Shown: positions 21,547 to 33,856, counted from the stretch's first letter. The stretch is DNA of 64,000 nucleotides from Cephalotus follicularis (GCA_001972305.1 BDDD01002279.1:186001-250000); one strand, 5' to 3'. Numbers and translations are program-made. The notes: generated from the sequence alone by a model not told the origin.

Positions 21547-22640
21547 ATGGTATTGGAGAAAAAGGGTATCGTTGCTATGAACCAATTTCAAAAAGACTTA
21601 CAGTATCTCAACATGTCATTTTTTTGGGAGCATATACCTTTTGCTCGAATTTCTCAGTTTCATGGCTCATCCATATCTGTTAGTCCTCACTTCACTAATT
21701 CCATAGTTGACCTTTCTCCACAATCATTGTCTATTGACGCAAGCTCTTCCTCAAGGATTGACGATTCCATCTGACCACTTGTTCTAGAAGTGTCTTCCTC
21801 AATCGCGGATCCTGTCAATACTATTTTTGAGCCTACTCGTCCTACTCGGGTAAGAACTATTCCTTCTCGCCTTCATGACTATTATTGCTATTATGCCCTC
21901 GCTACCCTACATGAACCTCACACCTTTCGTGAGGTTTCCTCTGACCCATTCTGACAGAAAGCTATGGCAGAAGAGCTAGACATTCTTATACAAACCAATA
22001 CTTGGGATCTAGTAGACTTGCCTTTAGGAAAGACTCCTATTGGATGCAAGTGGGTGTACAAGATAAAAACTAAAGCAGATGGTAATGTTGATCGGTACAA
22101 GGCCCGCTTAGTAGCTAAAGGATTCACACATGAATATGGCATTGACAATGAAGAAACATTTGCACCTGTTGCTCAGCTTGCTACAATCCGATCTCTTATA
22201 GCTGTTGTTGTAGCTAGACATTGGCAACTTTTCCAGATGGATGTCGAGAATACCTTTCTAAATGGTGATCTTAGAGAGGAAGTATACATGCAACCTCCAC
22301 CAGGCTATTCATATCCACCACACAAAGTTTGTCGTCTTCGCAAAGCACTGTATGGACTTAAACAACCATGAGCCTGGTTTGCTAAATTCAATTCTGCAGT
22401 TCAAGCCCTTAAATTCAATCGAAGCCATTGTGATTCTGCTTTGTTCATACATCGCTCAGACAAAGGTGTCATTCTTATTTTACTTTATGTAGATGATATG
22501 AGTATATTGGAGATGACATTTTATGTATTGAAGATCTAAAACAGTTTCTTAGTCAAAACTTTGAAATGAAGGATCTCGGTACTCTCAACTATTTTCTTTG
22601 TCTTGAAGTGACTAGATACTGGACATCATCTTTCTCAGGC
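21547..22640 (+). pseudogene. copia reverse transcriptase (broken)
   Basis: The frame from 21964 reads TNTWDLVDLPLGKTPIGCKW, YKARLVAKGF, EETFAPVAQLATIR, QMDVENTFLNGDL and LRKALYGLKQP (22350), all copia RT landmarks. A stop (TGA, 22369) interrupts just after this. LLYVDDM (about 22484) keeps the catalytic Asp pair in another frame. The upstream frame 21547-21774 is the integrase C-terminal extension. Confidence 0.8.
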
Positions 22641-22679
22641 AAAATATGCCTCAGATCTTCTCTTAAGGGCTAGTCTCAC

Positions 22680-23330
22680 AAACAATGAAACTATAGAATC
22701 ACCATTGGAAGCTAATGTTCATCTTAATTCAACAGATGATGAACTCCTTCAGGGTTCAGCCCGTTACAGGCTACTCGTCGGGAGCTTGGTTTGTCTCATA
22801 GTGACCTGACCTAACATTGCCTATGTTGTGCACTGTGTTGGTCAATTCATGTATACACCTTGATCTATTCATTTTGCTGATGTTCTCCGTATTCGCAGAT
22901 ATGTTAAAGGAACTCTCTTTCATGGCCTACATTATTCTTTCAACTCAATCCTACAGTTATTTGCTTATTCTGATGTAGATTAGGGAGGTGACCCTACAGA
23001 TCGTTGGTCTACAATAGGCTTTTGCTTTTTTCAGGGCTATTATCTTATTTTATGGCGAATCAAGAAACAAACTGTAGTTTCTCAATTGACCACGGAGGCA
23101 AAATATCGAGCTCTTGCAGACATCACCTCTGAGTTGCTATGGCTACGTTGGCTACTACAGGATATGAGAATAAAATTTGATTCTGCTACCCCTATACATT
23201 GTGATAGTCAAAGGGCAATACAAATAATGCACAATGATATCTTTCATGAAAGAACTAAACATATCGAGATTTATTGTCACATCACCCGTCAACACCTTGT
23301 CCATGCACTCTTCGACTGATTTTTGTCTCT
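22680..23330 (+). pseudogene. copia RNase H (broken)
   Basis: YRLLVGSLVCL, then NIAYVVH, MYTP, YVKGTLFHGL and AYSDVD (about 22965) in shifting frames. The clean frame 23086-23319 reads TTEAKYRALADITSELLWLRWLL and PIHCDSQRAIQIMHNDIFHERTKHIEI, the conserved RNase H end of copia. This domain removes template RNA during reverse transcription. Confidence 0.75.
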
Positions 23331-23430
23331 TCATTAAACCGAACAACAGATATCTTTACGAAGTCCTTTTCTATTCGAGATTTTCAACGGTTACATTCCA
23401 AATACAATTTAGCCTCAAGTTTACCTCCTT

Positions 23431-23445
23431 AAGTTTGTGGGAGGA
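23431..23445 (+). other. Polypurine tract of the plus-strand copia
   Basis: AAGTTTGTGGGAGGA directly before the 3' LTR at 23446. Confidence 0.75.
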
Positions 23446-23617
23446 TGTTACAATTATAGGTTTTCTTATCATTTGCTAGAGATTACACCAGTAATATAGC
23501 CTATCATTAACTGTAGATTTCAGTTATTATTCATGTATTAATGACTAATCCCATATATACAAGAGACTCGTTATACACTCATATTCATAACTCTTGAATA
23601 TAACAATACCAATTCTA
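23446..23617 (+). repeat. 3' LTR of the plus-strand copia
   Basis: Matches 18739-18911 throughout with scattered substitutions. The terminus is mutated from CA to TA, and the central palindrome of the 5' copy is broken here. Confidence 0.85.
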
Positions 23618-25772
23618 CGATATATAATATTCTTAAAGCATTGAGTGCACGCGCGACATAAGGCTGTGTACTAATCTAATAACATTCAACTATATACAAA
23701 ATTTATTAAATATATATTTTATTTACTGAAGAAATATTATTATTCATACTTATGCGATCTGACACGCACATATCACACTTTTGGTTAGAATGGTCATTGT
23801 CATCCAGTCAGGTGCCAAATAGAGGTGCTATTCATACTAGAGGGCCTGAGGCTCTGACCCTTAAATATTATTTAATGGTCAACATTGAAGTAAAGTAGAT
23901 TACCCATGCTTGAAGCAACAAACTATATCCCAATCAGAACCATTGTTTTTACAAAATATCAAATTGTAGATGCTGCTACTCTTACAAAATTATTATGAAT
24001 AGAATATACTGAATTGTCTTTTACCTCTTAATATAATTCTCTGTAACCATCCATTAAATTTTGATGACTTTGTTTGGCATGCGTATACTGCATCAGTCAT
24101 GTTACCATACAATATGCATGTCTCAACGTTCACTATCAATGCATATCGCAGACTTATATATGCTTGTAGCGTAACCCTGTATAAATCTTGTACCAAAGCT
24201 GTTTTTTCACCTAAAATTCTCAACCTTTTCTAATTTTTATGTAACAGACCAATAACATTGAAGACATTTTGTTGGAAGATGAATTGAAATTTGATATAGG
24301 TTATAAGTTCGAGTTTTTTTCACGTTTTTTATGTCATGATTGAAACTTTACTTTTTTATCGTATAAAATATAAGTATAAAATGTAAGTGTGTAAGATCTC
24401 GTCTCAAAATTTAAGACGAGGGACTTATCTATAAATTAATTGTGATCCGAACAAATTCATTGGTTAAAAAATAGAATATACTATAAAACTTTCAGTGTTA
24501 CTTGAAGTTGTTTGAGTACTGATGTTAGTATTTTCTTATGTAAAAAAGACATCATCACCTCTCATAAACCCACTATCCACAAGCTTTGAACTTGTATAAT
24601 TTCTATTATATTTTTATATCATACGTCATTGAATTCACAAGGAGGTAAATACTAAAAAAAAAAAAAAAGTAGTTATATAATACATATCTCTTCCCGTCCC
24701 ACTTTGTTAGTCATTTTACCAAAACATGCACTATTTCTTATAAGAATTAAATGACAAGAAGAATACCATATTTATCCCTCAAAGTTTTAAGTAGAGTATA
24801 GTATGAAAAATAAAGTCATTACTGTAAGTTTATAACAAATTTTTTTTGACAATTTGACTGTAGACAAATATATGCATCTGTCTCTCCTTAATGGTACTCG
24901 ACCTTGGACCCTACTCTTAAAATAGTGAGAGTTATATTATTAGAGTAGAAGATCATACAAAATTTAATAGTGTAATTATAATAAGCATGTGATCTATTGA
25001 CTTATTCAAGCTAAAATGAGCTTAACTTTGGAACTTTCTGCTTCAATCCAAAAATTTAATGATACCCCAATGAAAATCTACTTTTTTTTAATCATGTCAC
25101 CCATTTTAGTTTGCATATATATATATATTGTACAAAACATTATAGGACCAGTAACACAATTAAGGTCCCACAACTTTGTTATGTAAAAGATTTTGAGAAG
25201 AAAAAGCATTGGCTAGGGCAATACAAGAAAAAGTTATTGATGATGGGAAGATAACACACGTGATTATAGTTGCAGGTAGGAGCGTCCTCACGTGTGAAGG
25301 GCTGGACCACCCCAGTCCAGTCTGTTTATATGAAGACGAAGACGCTCCTCCTCTATCAAAACTTTTTGTTAACCCCACCATGAACTAGGATATGATATGA
25401 ATTGTATACATTACATGATACATACATTTTACATACTATATACTATGTGCATAATATTATAGTCTATGCGTTACAGTTTGCAACATTTTGGCAAGCCCTA
25501 GGTGGTCAGTGTTTACCTCTGACTGTGTATGTATGTTGTTGCATTACTATATGCTTACAAATTAATGGAGAGTAGCTATATTATATATATGGGGAGAATC
25601 ATTGTTTCGAAGACCATGGTTCTTGATCCAAAAAAGTGGATGATGCGGGTATTATTTGTTTATATAGCTCTTTCTTTTCGGGGCCATTTTAAATTCCATG
25701 AGCATTCTTGACATGTAATTATTTTGCAATAAATTGATTCAGAAGCGCAATAAATAAAAAAAATAAACAAAT
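23618..25772. other. AT-rich intergenic DNA without a recognised gene
   Basis: No coding similarity. Small items: a stem CTCGTCT/AGACGAG at 24398-24420; a Stowaway-like MITE terminus remnant near 24688-24713 ('ctcttcccgtcccactttgttagtc'); poly-A near 24655; and G-box-like CACGTG cores near 25257 and 25291 in a GC-richer patch (25230-25345). The 73-codon minus frame at 25160-25381 resembles nothing I know. Confidence 0.4.
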
Positions 25773-25992
25773 TGTTTTAAACTTATAAGATTAATTAATA
25801 AATGTAGATTATATTATACACAAATCAAAAGAGAAAGTAAGATAGAATGAGAGATTATCTTATTATGAGTTCTTTCATTTTTCATAATAATACATGTCTA
25901 TTTATAGGAGTTTAGAGTTGTTGGAATATGATTAAGGTTGTCTGAATATGATTAGGGTTGGTAAAATAGTAATTCATACTTATTTTACAATA
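25773..25992 (-). repeat. 3' LTR of the minus-strand copia
   Basis: Shares 'acttataagattaatta', 'gagagattatcttattatgagttctt' (in parts) and 'cttattttacaata' with 32842-33043. The adjoining CTCCCCATTG is the polypurine tract read backwards. TATAAATA on minus at 25899-25906. Confidence 0.85.
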
Positions 25993-26206
25993 CTCCCCAT
26001 TGAATTTCTATTCTGCATTACTATACTGCCTCGTTAAAACATTGAGTACAGTTTCTCCCTGAAACAAAAACTCTTTAAGTTTTTGTACTGTATTAAAGAA
26101 GATCTTTAAGCTGACGCATCGCAATATCATGTATGAGTTTCTTAAATGTTGTACCTGGTAATGCCTTTGTAAATAAATACGTTAAATTGTCACTTGATCG
26201 GATTTG

Positions 26207-26660
26207 TTATACATCAATATCACTTTTTTTCTGAAGCTCATGGGTATAGAAGAATTTTAGTGAAATATGTTTCGTTCGATCACCCTTGATATATTCTCCT
26301 TTGAGATGTGTGATACAAGTATCATTATCTTCATACATTACAGTGAGATTATTTCTAATCGAGGATAGTCCACATGATTCTTGTATGTATTGAATCATTG
26401 ATCTCAATCATATATATTCTCGGCTTGCTTCATGAATTGCAAGGATCTCTAAATGATTCGAAAAAGTTGCTGTTATTGTTTGTTTTGTTGATCGCCATGA
26501 TATAGCAATGTCACAAAATGTAAAGACATAACCGGTTTGTGATCTTACTTTATGTGGATCAGACAAGTGTCCCGCATCAGCATATCTGATCAATGTTGAT
26601 TTTGTTCCTTTTGGATAAAATATACACATATCGGTGCTTCCATGAAGATAGTGCATTATG
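26207..26660 (-). pseudogene. copia RNase H (broken)
   Basis: MHYLHGSTDMCIFY, RYADAGHLSDPHKVRSQTGY (first catalytic Asp region), ISWRSTKQTITATFSNHLEI, then after a stop CGLSS and VMYEDNDTCITHLKGEYIKGDRTKHI. The order and text match the copia RNase H of Tork-like elements. Confidence 0.8.
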
Positions 26661-26708
26661 TGCTTAATCCCATTTTAGTGCCTTCTTGTGGTGTAGAGTT
26701 ATATCTTG

Positions 26709-27990
26709 CTAGCAAATTAACAGAAAATGCAATATTGGGTCTTGTACAATTTGCAAGATACAATAGTGCTCCAGTTGCGCTCCTTCTTCTTGAGGACGAA
26801 ATGGACCCTTCTTGACATCAAGTGATTGGACAACCATTAGAGTGCTTAAGGGATAAGCTTTGTCCATGTTGAATCGACTAAGAACCTTTTCTGGTATGTG
26901 GATTGATGGATGAAGATCCCAGATGATATGTGCTCCACCTGTATACCAAGACAAAATTTTGTTTTTCCAAGATTTTTCATTTCAAACTCACATTGTAAAT
27001 AGGTAGCAGTTTTTGTAAGCACTTCAGAAGTACCCACAAGATTTAAGTCATTTACATATACTGCAATAATAGAAAATCCATTGTTAGATTTTTTGATAAA
27101 TATACATGGACATATTTGATCGCTTGTATACCCTTCTTTGATCAAATATTCACTTAATCGATTGTACCACATTTGACCAAATTGTTTCAATCCATACAAC
27201 GAACGTTGTAGCTTAATTGAATATATCTGGCGAGGTTTGTTCGGTTCAGGAAATTTAAATCCATCAGGAATTATCATATATATGTCACTATCAAGTACCC
27301 ATATAAGTATACTATTACTACGTTCATAAGACGAGTTTCAAGTCCTTTCAAAGCAGTCATATTGATTAGGAATCGAAAAGTGATTCCATCCATAACTGAA
27401 GAATTTGTTTTCTGGTAATCAATACTTGGTCTCTGTGAGAACCCTTGAGCTACAAATCTTTCTTTATATCTCACAATTTCATTTTTCTCATTTTATTTGC
27501 GAACAAATATCCATCTAAATCCAACAGGGGTTACATCGTTCGGTGTTTGAATTATTGGTCCAAATACTTCTCTTTTGGACAAAGATTGTAATTATGCTTG
27601 TATTGCATCTTTCCATTTTGGCCAATCATTTCTTTGTTGACATTGTTCAACACTTTGTGGTTCGGGATCCATACCAGAATTTGTAATATCCAATGCAACG
27701 ACAAAGGCAAACTTATCATTAACTATAATATCATCTCGATTCCATATTTATTCATTATATGCATAATTCATCGTGACTTCCTGATTTTGAAATCCCACAG
27801 CTTCTTTAGGGCTTTGTACTCTCTCTAGAGTCAATGTGAGTTCTAAAAACAACACATTCTCTTGTGTTAATGTTATTTCAAGTTTTGTACACCACCCTTA
27901 TTTGCCTTTCATTTTTGTGATACAATATCTTTAGCACCAATTGCTCTACCACGTTTTAACTGTGGTCTAAACTTTAATATATCGATTGAG
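26709..27990 (-). pseudogene. copia reverse transcriptase (broken)
   Basis: Frame 27274-27474 holds RYKERFVAQGFSQRPSIDY. Frame 26846-27277 holds MIIPDGFKFPEPN, LQRSLYGLKQFGQMWYNRL, then IAVYVNDLNLVGT. The catalytic YVDD motif reads YVND here, a loss of one of the two metal-binding Asp residues. Frame 26709-26954 continues the connection. Upstream, RGRAIGAKD text near 27930 is the linker from integrase. Stops and frameshifts are frequent. Confidence 0.8.
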
Positions 27991-28204
27991 CTTCCACTAG
28001 CATTAGGTACATCAATTCTTTCTGGAGCATTCACTGCTGGTACATAGGATTTTATCACTTTTCAAGCATCATTAAATGCATCTGGCATTGATTAGCAATA
28101 TTTTACAAATTAATGATCATTTGAACTTATAGTTCACATTCATTTGTACGTGGATCGCAAATATGTAATCTTGATACTTTCTATGAATTTTTATTTTTAT
28201 TTTT

Positions 28205-29138
28205 TCATAAAATCTTGTCTCCCCCTAACAATGGGAAAACCAATTCATCAAAGTGACAGTCTGCATAACGTGCAGTAAAAATGTCACATGTTAATGGTTC
28301 AAGATACCTTATAATCGATGGAGAATCAAATCCCACATAAACGTCAACTCTGAGTTGTGGTCCCATCTTACTCCGCTGAGGAGGTGCAATAGGGACATAT
28401 ACTACACATCCAAACACTCTTAAATGAGATATGTTTGGTTCTTAACCAAGAACAAGTTGCAATGGAAAATAGTTATGATATGCAGTTGGTCTTATATGTA
28501 TACGAGTTGCAACATGCAATATCGCATATCCCCAAGCTAAAATGGGTAACTTTGACCTTATCAATAAATGACGAGCAATCAATTGAAATATTTTGATAAG
28601 AGATTCAGCTAACCCATTTTGGATGTGTATGTGAGGAACATGATGTTCAATGATAATTCCTATTGCCTTACAATATTCATCAAATGCTTTGGAACAAAAT
28701 TCAGCAGTATTATCTAGTCGAATAGACTTTATAGGATAATCTGAAAATTGTGCTCGTAATTTATTTTTTTGAGCCAATAATCTCGCAAATGCAACATTGC
28801 GAGTTGAAAGCAAGCATACATGTGACCATTTTGTTGATACATATATTAAGACCATGAAATACAGGAATGGTCCAGATGGTGGATTAATCAGTCCACAAAT
28901 ATCTCATTGAATTCTCTCTAAAAATTGTGGAGATACTACAACCACTTTTACTGTATATGGTCTTATAATAAGTTTTTCTTGCGAACAAGTAATACAATGG
29001 TTCTCATTATTCAATAGTATTTTCTGGTTTTTAAGTGAATGGCCATGTGAACTTTCAATGATTTGACGCATCATTTTGACATCTGGGTGACCTAACCGTT
29101 CATGCCAATGCATGAACCCTTTTAAGTCTATGACTTTT
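28205..29138 (-). pseudogene. copia integrase (broken, N-terminal part)
   Basis: FMHWHERLGHPDVKMM...CITCSQEK (about 28975-29125) is the zinc-binding domain. Frame 28442-28855 has YVSTKWSHVCLLSTRNVAF, IRLDNTAEFCSKAFDEYC (second catalytic Asp) and HIQNGLAESLIK (third acidic residue). Frame 28205-28417 has MFGCVVYVPIAPPQRSKMGPQ and YVGFDSPSIIRYLEP, the C-terminal extension. A break lies near 28860-28905. Confidence 0.8.
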
Positions 29139-30403
29139 TGATAGGCCCACAAAAGCAACCAAGAGGGGGGTGAATTGGTTATGCGGAAAATAACCACCTC
29201 TTTTTGAAACTTAAAAACAATATTGATAAAAGCAGTCAAACAATAAATCACAATACACTTAAACAATTATAAACAAGAAAATAACTTGCAAATAATTAAA
29301 AGAGTAAGGGAAGAAATGGCAAACAAAGTTATAGTGGTTCGGCCCAACGATGCCTACGTCCACTCTCCCAAGCCGCAACTTGAGGTTCCACTAGAATGTA
29401 ATCCCACCGATCACAAACAGCAACTTTGGATTTTTACAAGTTCACTCCTAACTTGGACTTTTGCGAGTTCAATCCCAACTCGGACTTTCAAAGCTAAATC
29501 CTAACTTTTGAAGTTAAGGTACTAACGACCTTGTGTTACACAAATAAGAAGTTGTGTTTACCTCTAAAAGGTTGTATATGAAAATAAAACTCAGAAAACA
29601 AATATAACAAGAACAAAAGCTCTTAGGAATGATAAAACACTTGTAGACTTTCTTTGATACTTTGCTTGGATTGGATTGATATATGTCTAGCTTGATTCAG
29701 CCTATATTTATAGTCTTCAGAAGCATGTAGCTGTTGCTAGAGTTCAGGGAATGTCAGAGAGCCGTTTGAATCAAGAATGGAAAGGATCACACCATTTTAG
29801 CACCTTCAAAATTTGCAGATTTCATGTCTGACTGGCATTAGCGTTGACGTGTACGAATGGCGTTGACGCCTATCCTCTTATGCGTTGACTTCTGTAGCTT
29901 TCTGCGTTAACACTCCAAGCTCTTGTACATCTTCAGTTCTGTTCTCGTTGACGCGTATCCATGGCGTTGACGTATATAGTCAAGATGTTGACGCCATAAT
30001 ACCTTTGCGTTAACTTCCAAACCTACTGTCCGAAATGTGCACCATTTACGTTGACGTCTTCATATGGCGTTGACGTCTATGGACAAGATGTTGACGCCAC
30101 TTGTTTTCTGCGCTAACGTCCAAACCATTGACGTTGACCTCTTACTCAAGACGTTGACGAAAATCATCATTTCCCAGCACGTTGACGCGGATAATGAATG
30201 ACGTTGACATGAATCATCTTTTCAAGCCCAGAACAAGTGCATATTCCCAACACATTGACGCGTATAACATAAGCGTTGACACCAAAAGTACTGATATGCA
30301 TTTCTAAGCTTTCTTACACAGCAAGTAAACTTAGTTAAACTTTTCCTTCACATCAAACACACATGTCAGGTGTTTTGTTATCATCAAAACAAGGATTGTA
30401 ACA
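29139..30403 (-). mobile_element. LTR-like insertion (probable solo LTR) inside copia
   Basis: Read on minus it runs TGTTACAATCCTTG ... GTGGGCCTATCA, with TG...CA ends, and interrupts the copia frame between the protease text and FMHWHERLGHP. No 5-bp target duplication is evident (TTATA versus AAAAG), so the boundaries may be off or one end altered. No coding. Its middle (29838-30285) is a cluster of GTTGAC motifs. Confidence 0.5.
29838..30285. repeat. Interspersed GCGTTGACGC-type motif cluster
   Basis: About twenty occurrences of (A/G)CGTTGAC or close variants, spaced irregularly at about 15-45 bases and all in the same orientation on the plus strand. Confidence 0.75.
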
Positions 30404-30800
30404 TATAAAGTCAACACTTTTGAATCCACAACATTATGAGATTCAATTGCTCTAATTATCAAAATGTATATCCCAGAAGAAAGTCCACGGAGTTTCTCTA
30501 GTATTTGCTTTCAGCTGGAAGCATTATCAGTGATATAAAGATAGTCTTTGCCATTTTCATTTGTAGTTTTAATATGATAACCATTAAGGCGAATATCTTT
30601 GAAACTAAGCAAGTTTCTTCTAGACTTTGTAGAATATAAAGCGTCTGTGATGCGAATTTGTGTTCCATTTGATAACACAAAACTAGCCATCCTAGAACCT
30701 TCAATTATGTATGATGTACCAGAAATTGTTTTCACATTATTAGCCTTTGCGATTGTTAAATGTGAAAAATATATTTCATTCTGAAGCATTGTGTGTGTTG
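30404..30800 (-). pseudogene. copia protease/pre-integrase region (broken)
   Basis: Frame 30511-30789 reads ISGTSYIIEGSRMASFVLSN, LYSTKSRRNLLSFKDIRLNG and HIKTTNENGKDYLYI, the conserved stretch between protease and the integrase zinc domain. The protease active site, expected just upstream near 30800-30830, is not clear. Confidence 0.7.
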
Positions 30801-30939
30801 TTGCACTGTCGGCTATGCATATATCTCAAATATCCATTGTATGATGATCTATAGATAAAAACACACATCTTATTAACAAATATAATTATGTTACATTTAT
30901 TACTTCATAAGCACTTTATTCAAAAGGGATAAACATTAA

Positions 30940-32010
30940 AACAATGGCATATACCATCAACCGAGATGGACGTCTTCGTCGGCAATCACTTGGTCCATTT
31001 TCCCATTTGGATCAGTTAAGAAATCAGCAATGTCCAAATGGGTTGTGCCTATTGAAACAAAGTCTGATTGCGTAGTTTTCAAAGGATCACAATGACCAAT
31101 AAAATTTGTTCCAATGTGTTTGCCTTTCCCATTTAGAGAAGCTTGATACAAGTCGACAAAATACTTCGTTGTGCGACAAGCATGGTACCAATGACCTTCC
31201 ATTCCACATCGGTTGCAATTACCCTTTTTATTTTGGACTTGTCCATGATTGTTGGATTGTCCAGGATTGCATCACTTTTGACGTTGTTTTGTATAAAGAT
31301 TTTGCCATTTCATGCTATTATTATTACGTGGCCCCAAGAAATTTTGATTTCTTCCATTGCCACGTCATTTTCCACGTCCTAGTCCATACACTCTTCCTTA
31401 TCCTCCAAAATAGGACAAAGTTGCATTTATTTCTAGGAAAGGGGCTGAACCAGTCGGACGACAGTCATGATTTTGCAAGAGTAATTCATTATTTTGCTCC
31501 GCAATAAGAAGAGATCCAATTAGTTCACGATATTTCTTGAACCCGGGCAACATATACTGTTGAATGCATGAAATGTTCGATATGTCTTCTCTAACAACAT
31601 CTTTTTGGTGATAACTTCACCACACATCTTTAGTTGTGATACGATTTTGAACAACGTGGAATTATATTCCGAAACTGTTTTAAAATCTTGAAATCGTAGC
31701 TATGACCAATCATTCAATGCATTTGGTAGTACAACAGCTTTCAAATGCTCAAACCTATCATTTAGGTTTTTCCACAACTCAAGTGGATTTTCAACAGTTA
31801 GATATTCATATTTCAGGCCATCATCAATGTGATGCCTTAAGAAAATCAATGCAGTGTCACGTTCCTCATTTGATGCTGCATTTTCTTCCTCAATTGTGTC
31901 TTAATTTCTTAGCACTCAAATGCAGTTTCACATCAAGTACCCAAGATAGATAATTCTTTTCAGAAATATCAAGAGCAATGAATGTCTGATTTTCAATATT
32001 TGCCATTTTT
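30940..32010 (-). pseudogene. copia gag (broken)
   Basis: The ATG near 32006 begins MANIENQTFIALDISEKNYLSWVLDVKLHL, the usual copia Gag start. Shifted pieces follow to CRMEGHWYHAC-type knuckle text (MEGHWYHACRTTKYFVDLYQ at about 31140-31202) and a C-terminal tail DFLTDPNGKMDQVIADEDVHLG. Multiple stops lie between. Confidence 0.7.
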
Positions 32011-32615
32011 ACACTGAATCAAAAGATAAAATCAATTTCATTTAAGCATAGTAAATAAATAAAGTTTACTACAATAAAAAAATTGGGACCTCATTGGTGC
32101 AATCACAGGTCACGCTAATTTTTCCCCAATTTCATCAGGGCATGAGACCACTTGAGCATAATGGGGCTTACCGGACTCGAACGTCAGACCTCAAGTATGA
32201 ACGAGTGGCTTCCTACAACTAAGTCACCACCTCAAGTGGTGATAATAGTTTACAAGAATAAATATACATAGATATATGATAATATCCTTACTTGTATTAT
32301 TAAATGGACAAAATATCAGATAATTGTAATAAATAAAATTGATCATAAAGCAAATAATGTAAATATATAAAATAATAAATGCCTTCTCACATATACATCG
32401 TGAGGTGATACTATTAGATATTAAATATATATGTTCCCACTAATTTCGAGCAATTCCAGTAGACAAATGGTATCTCAAGAACAGTAAATCACAAAAATGT
32501 TTCATACCACGTATATGGTGATCCACACAGATAAGTAACATACTAAAGTAATAATAGAGACATACGTTTTCATACGTCGTCGGTAATACACACAAACGAT
32601 GAAACCGCGGAACTT

Positions 32616-32616
<1 letters not shown>

Positions 32617-32662
<46 letters not shown>

Positions 32663-32715
32663 TTCACACATAGGCGGTATTTCGACCAATCGGTGGAACC
32701 GATAATCTTTGTTAT

Positions 32716-32773
<58 letters not shown>

Positions 32774-32791
32774 TGTGTGAGCGCGCGCGTG
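32617..32791. repeat. Dinucleotide repeats (AT)n and (GT)n/(GC)n
   Basis: A pure AT run at 32617-32659; a second tract 32713-32791 passes from AT to GT and ends GCGCGCGCGT. It lies in the leader between primer site and gag of the minus-strand copia. Confidence 0.95.
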
Positions 32792-32841
32792 CTTGTTTAA
32801 ATTACCTCAAATTTTAGTAGGATAAAGTCTCGTGCTGATGA

Positions 32842-33043
32842 CGTTTTATAAACTTATAAGATTAATTAACAAATGAATATTATACTATAAAGAAATCAAG
32901 AGACAAACTAAGATAGAATGAGAGATTATCTTATTATGAGTTCTTCCATTCTTCATAACAACACATGCCTATTTATAGAAGTTTAAGGTTGTTGGAATAT
33001 GATTAGGATTGGTAGAATAGTAATTCGTACTTATTTTACAATA
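32842..33043 (-). repeat. 5' LTR of the minus-strand copia
   Basis: Pairs with 25773-25992. TATAAATA on minus at 32970-32977. On its left, minus-strand text CATCAGCACGAG (about 32829-32840) takes the place of the usual TGGTATCAGAGC primer site. The first base of the LTR appears mutated. Confidence 0.8.
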
Positions 33044-33048
33044 CAAAT

Positions 33049-33273
33049 ACTTATATAGGGTTCAATTTTAAGAAAGAGCTAAACACACATTTGTTTTAGT
33101 AAGGTGTCTCACCTTTCATATTTATTTAAAATATTATATATGTAATTCGTCATAATTTTGGAGGATACATGCTCAGATCACTTGAAATCTTCTAGAGAAA
33201 AATTGAAACATCATGACATAATTTGATTCACAATTTATGTATATTAAAAATATGGCATATCATAATTGTTAAT
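33049..33273. other. Short unassigned AT-rich spacer
   Basis: Nothing recognised between the copia target duplication and the MITE. Confidence 0.4.
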
Positions 33274-33769
33274 AGGGATGACAATGGAGAGGGATGGGAA
33301 AAATATGTCATTTTCCGTTCCTATCCCTATTAGTTTTATCTTTACCCATCCACGTTATGGAGATGACAGAAAATCCTCATTTCCTCTCTCTGGGTATTAA
33401 TAAATCTCCATCCCCATTGTATATAACAATTCAAATGCAAGAAAAATGATTTGAATCATTTTTTTTAATAAGTAACAACTTAAATATAATAATTTAATAT
33501 ATTTCCAATTATTTTATAAGATACATCAAATGAAGGTACTTTTATAAATTTGTGGATGAATAAATGTATCGTTATATTTGAGTTATAAATAGTGATTAAG
33601 CCAGACGGGTATGGGGAGGGGAGAATGTTATCCCCATCCCCTTCCCATCCTTACTTGCACGGATTGTTTTAATCCCCGTCATACCCATCCCATTCATTGA
33701 AAAGAATCCACTACCTAAAAAGGAGGGGGAGACCGAAACCTTGTTTTTACAGGTATAATTATCATCCCT
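33274..33769. mobile_element. hAT-type MITE
   Basis: Ends AGGGATGACAAT and ATTATCATCCCT form an imperfect terminal inverted repeat. Subterminal 'ggggatggg'/'cccatcccc' clusters are typical of plant non-autonomous hAT elements. No frame. No clear 8-bp duplication. Confidence 0.6.
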
Positions 33770-33856
33770 CAAATTGCCTTTCTAAGCACTAAACATAAGG
33801 CCCTTAGCTTTCATAGGGCCAAATGACCTTTTTATGAGCAAAGAGTCAACTATTTG

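Larger units (their letters stand above)
18739..23617 (+). mobile_element. Ty1/copia retrotransposon with short LTRs (full length, broken)
   Basis: LTRs of 173 and 172 bp (18739-18911 and 23446-23617), primer site at 18914, polypurine tract at 23431-23445, and domains in copia order (Gag, protease, integrase, reverse transcriptase, RNase H). The left flank is ATATA; on the right ATATA follows the LTR after two extra bases, so the duplication is imperfect. Many stops and frameshifts plus visible LTR divergence show an old insertion. Confidence 0.85.
25773..33043 (-). mobile_element. Ty1/copia retrotransposon (Tork-like), full length with insertion
   Basis: LTRs at 25773-25992 (3') and 32842-33043 (5') flank gag, protease, integrase, RT and RNase H in minus-strand order. 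If the LTRs are taken to end in ATA rather than CA, the target duplication CAAAT is exact (25768-25772 and 33044-33048). A 1,265-bp LTR-like segment (29139-30403) interrupts the region between protease and integrase. All domains carry stops or shifts. Confidence 0.85.

Noticed and set aside
25160..25381. 73-codon minus frame as a small gene
   Set aside because: No similarity and no supporting context; the frame probably reflects a GC-richer patch.
29838..30285. CRISPR array
   Set aside because: Motif is only about 8-10 bp, spacers vary from 15 to 45 bp, there are no cas genes, and the setting is plant retrotransposon DNA.
32617..32791. TATA-rich stretch as a promoter
   Set aside because: It is a plain AT/GT microsatellite located in the element's leader.
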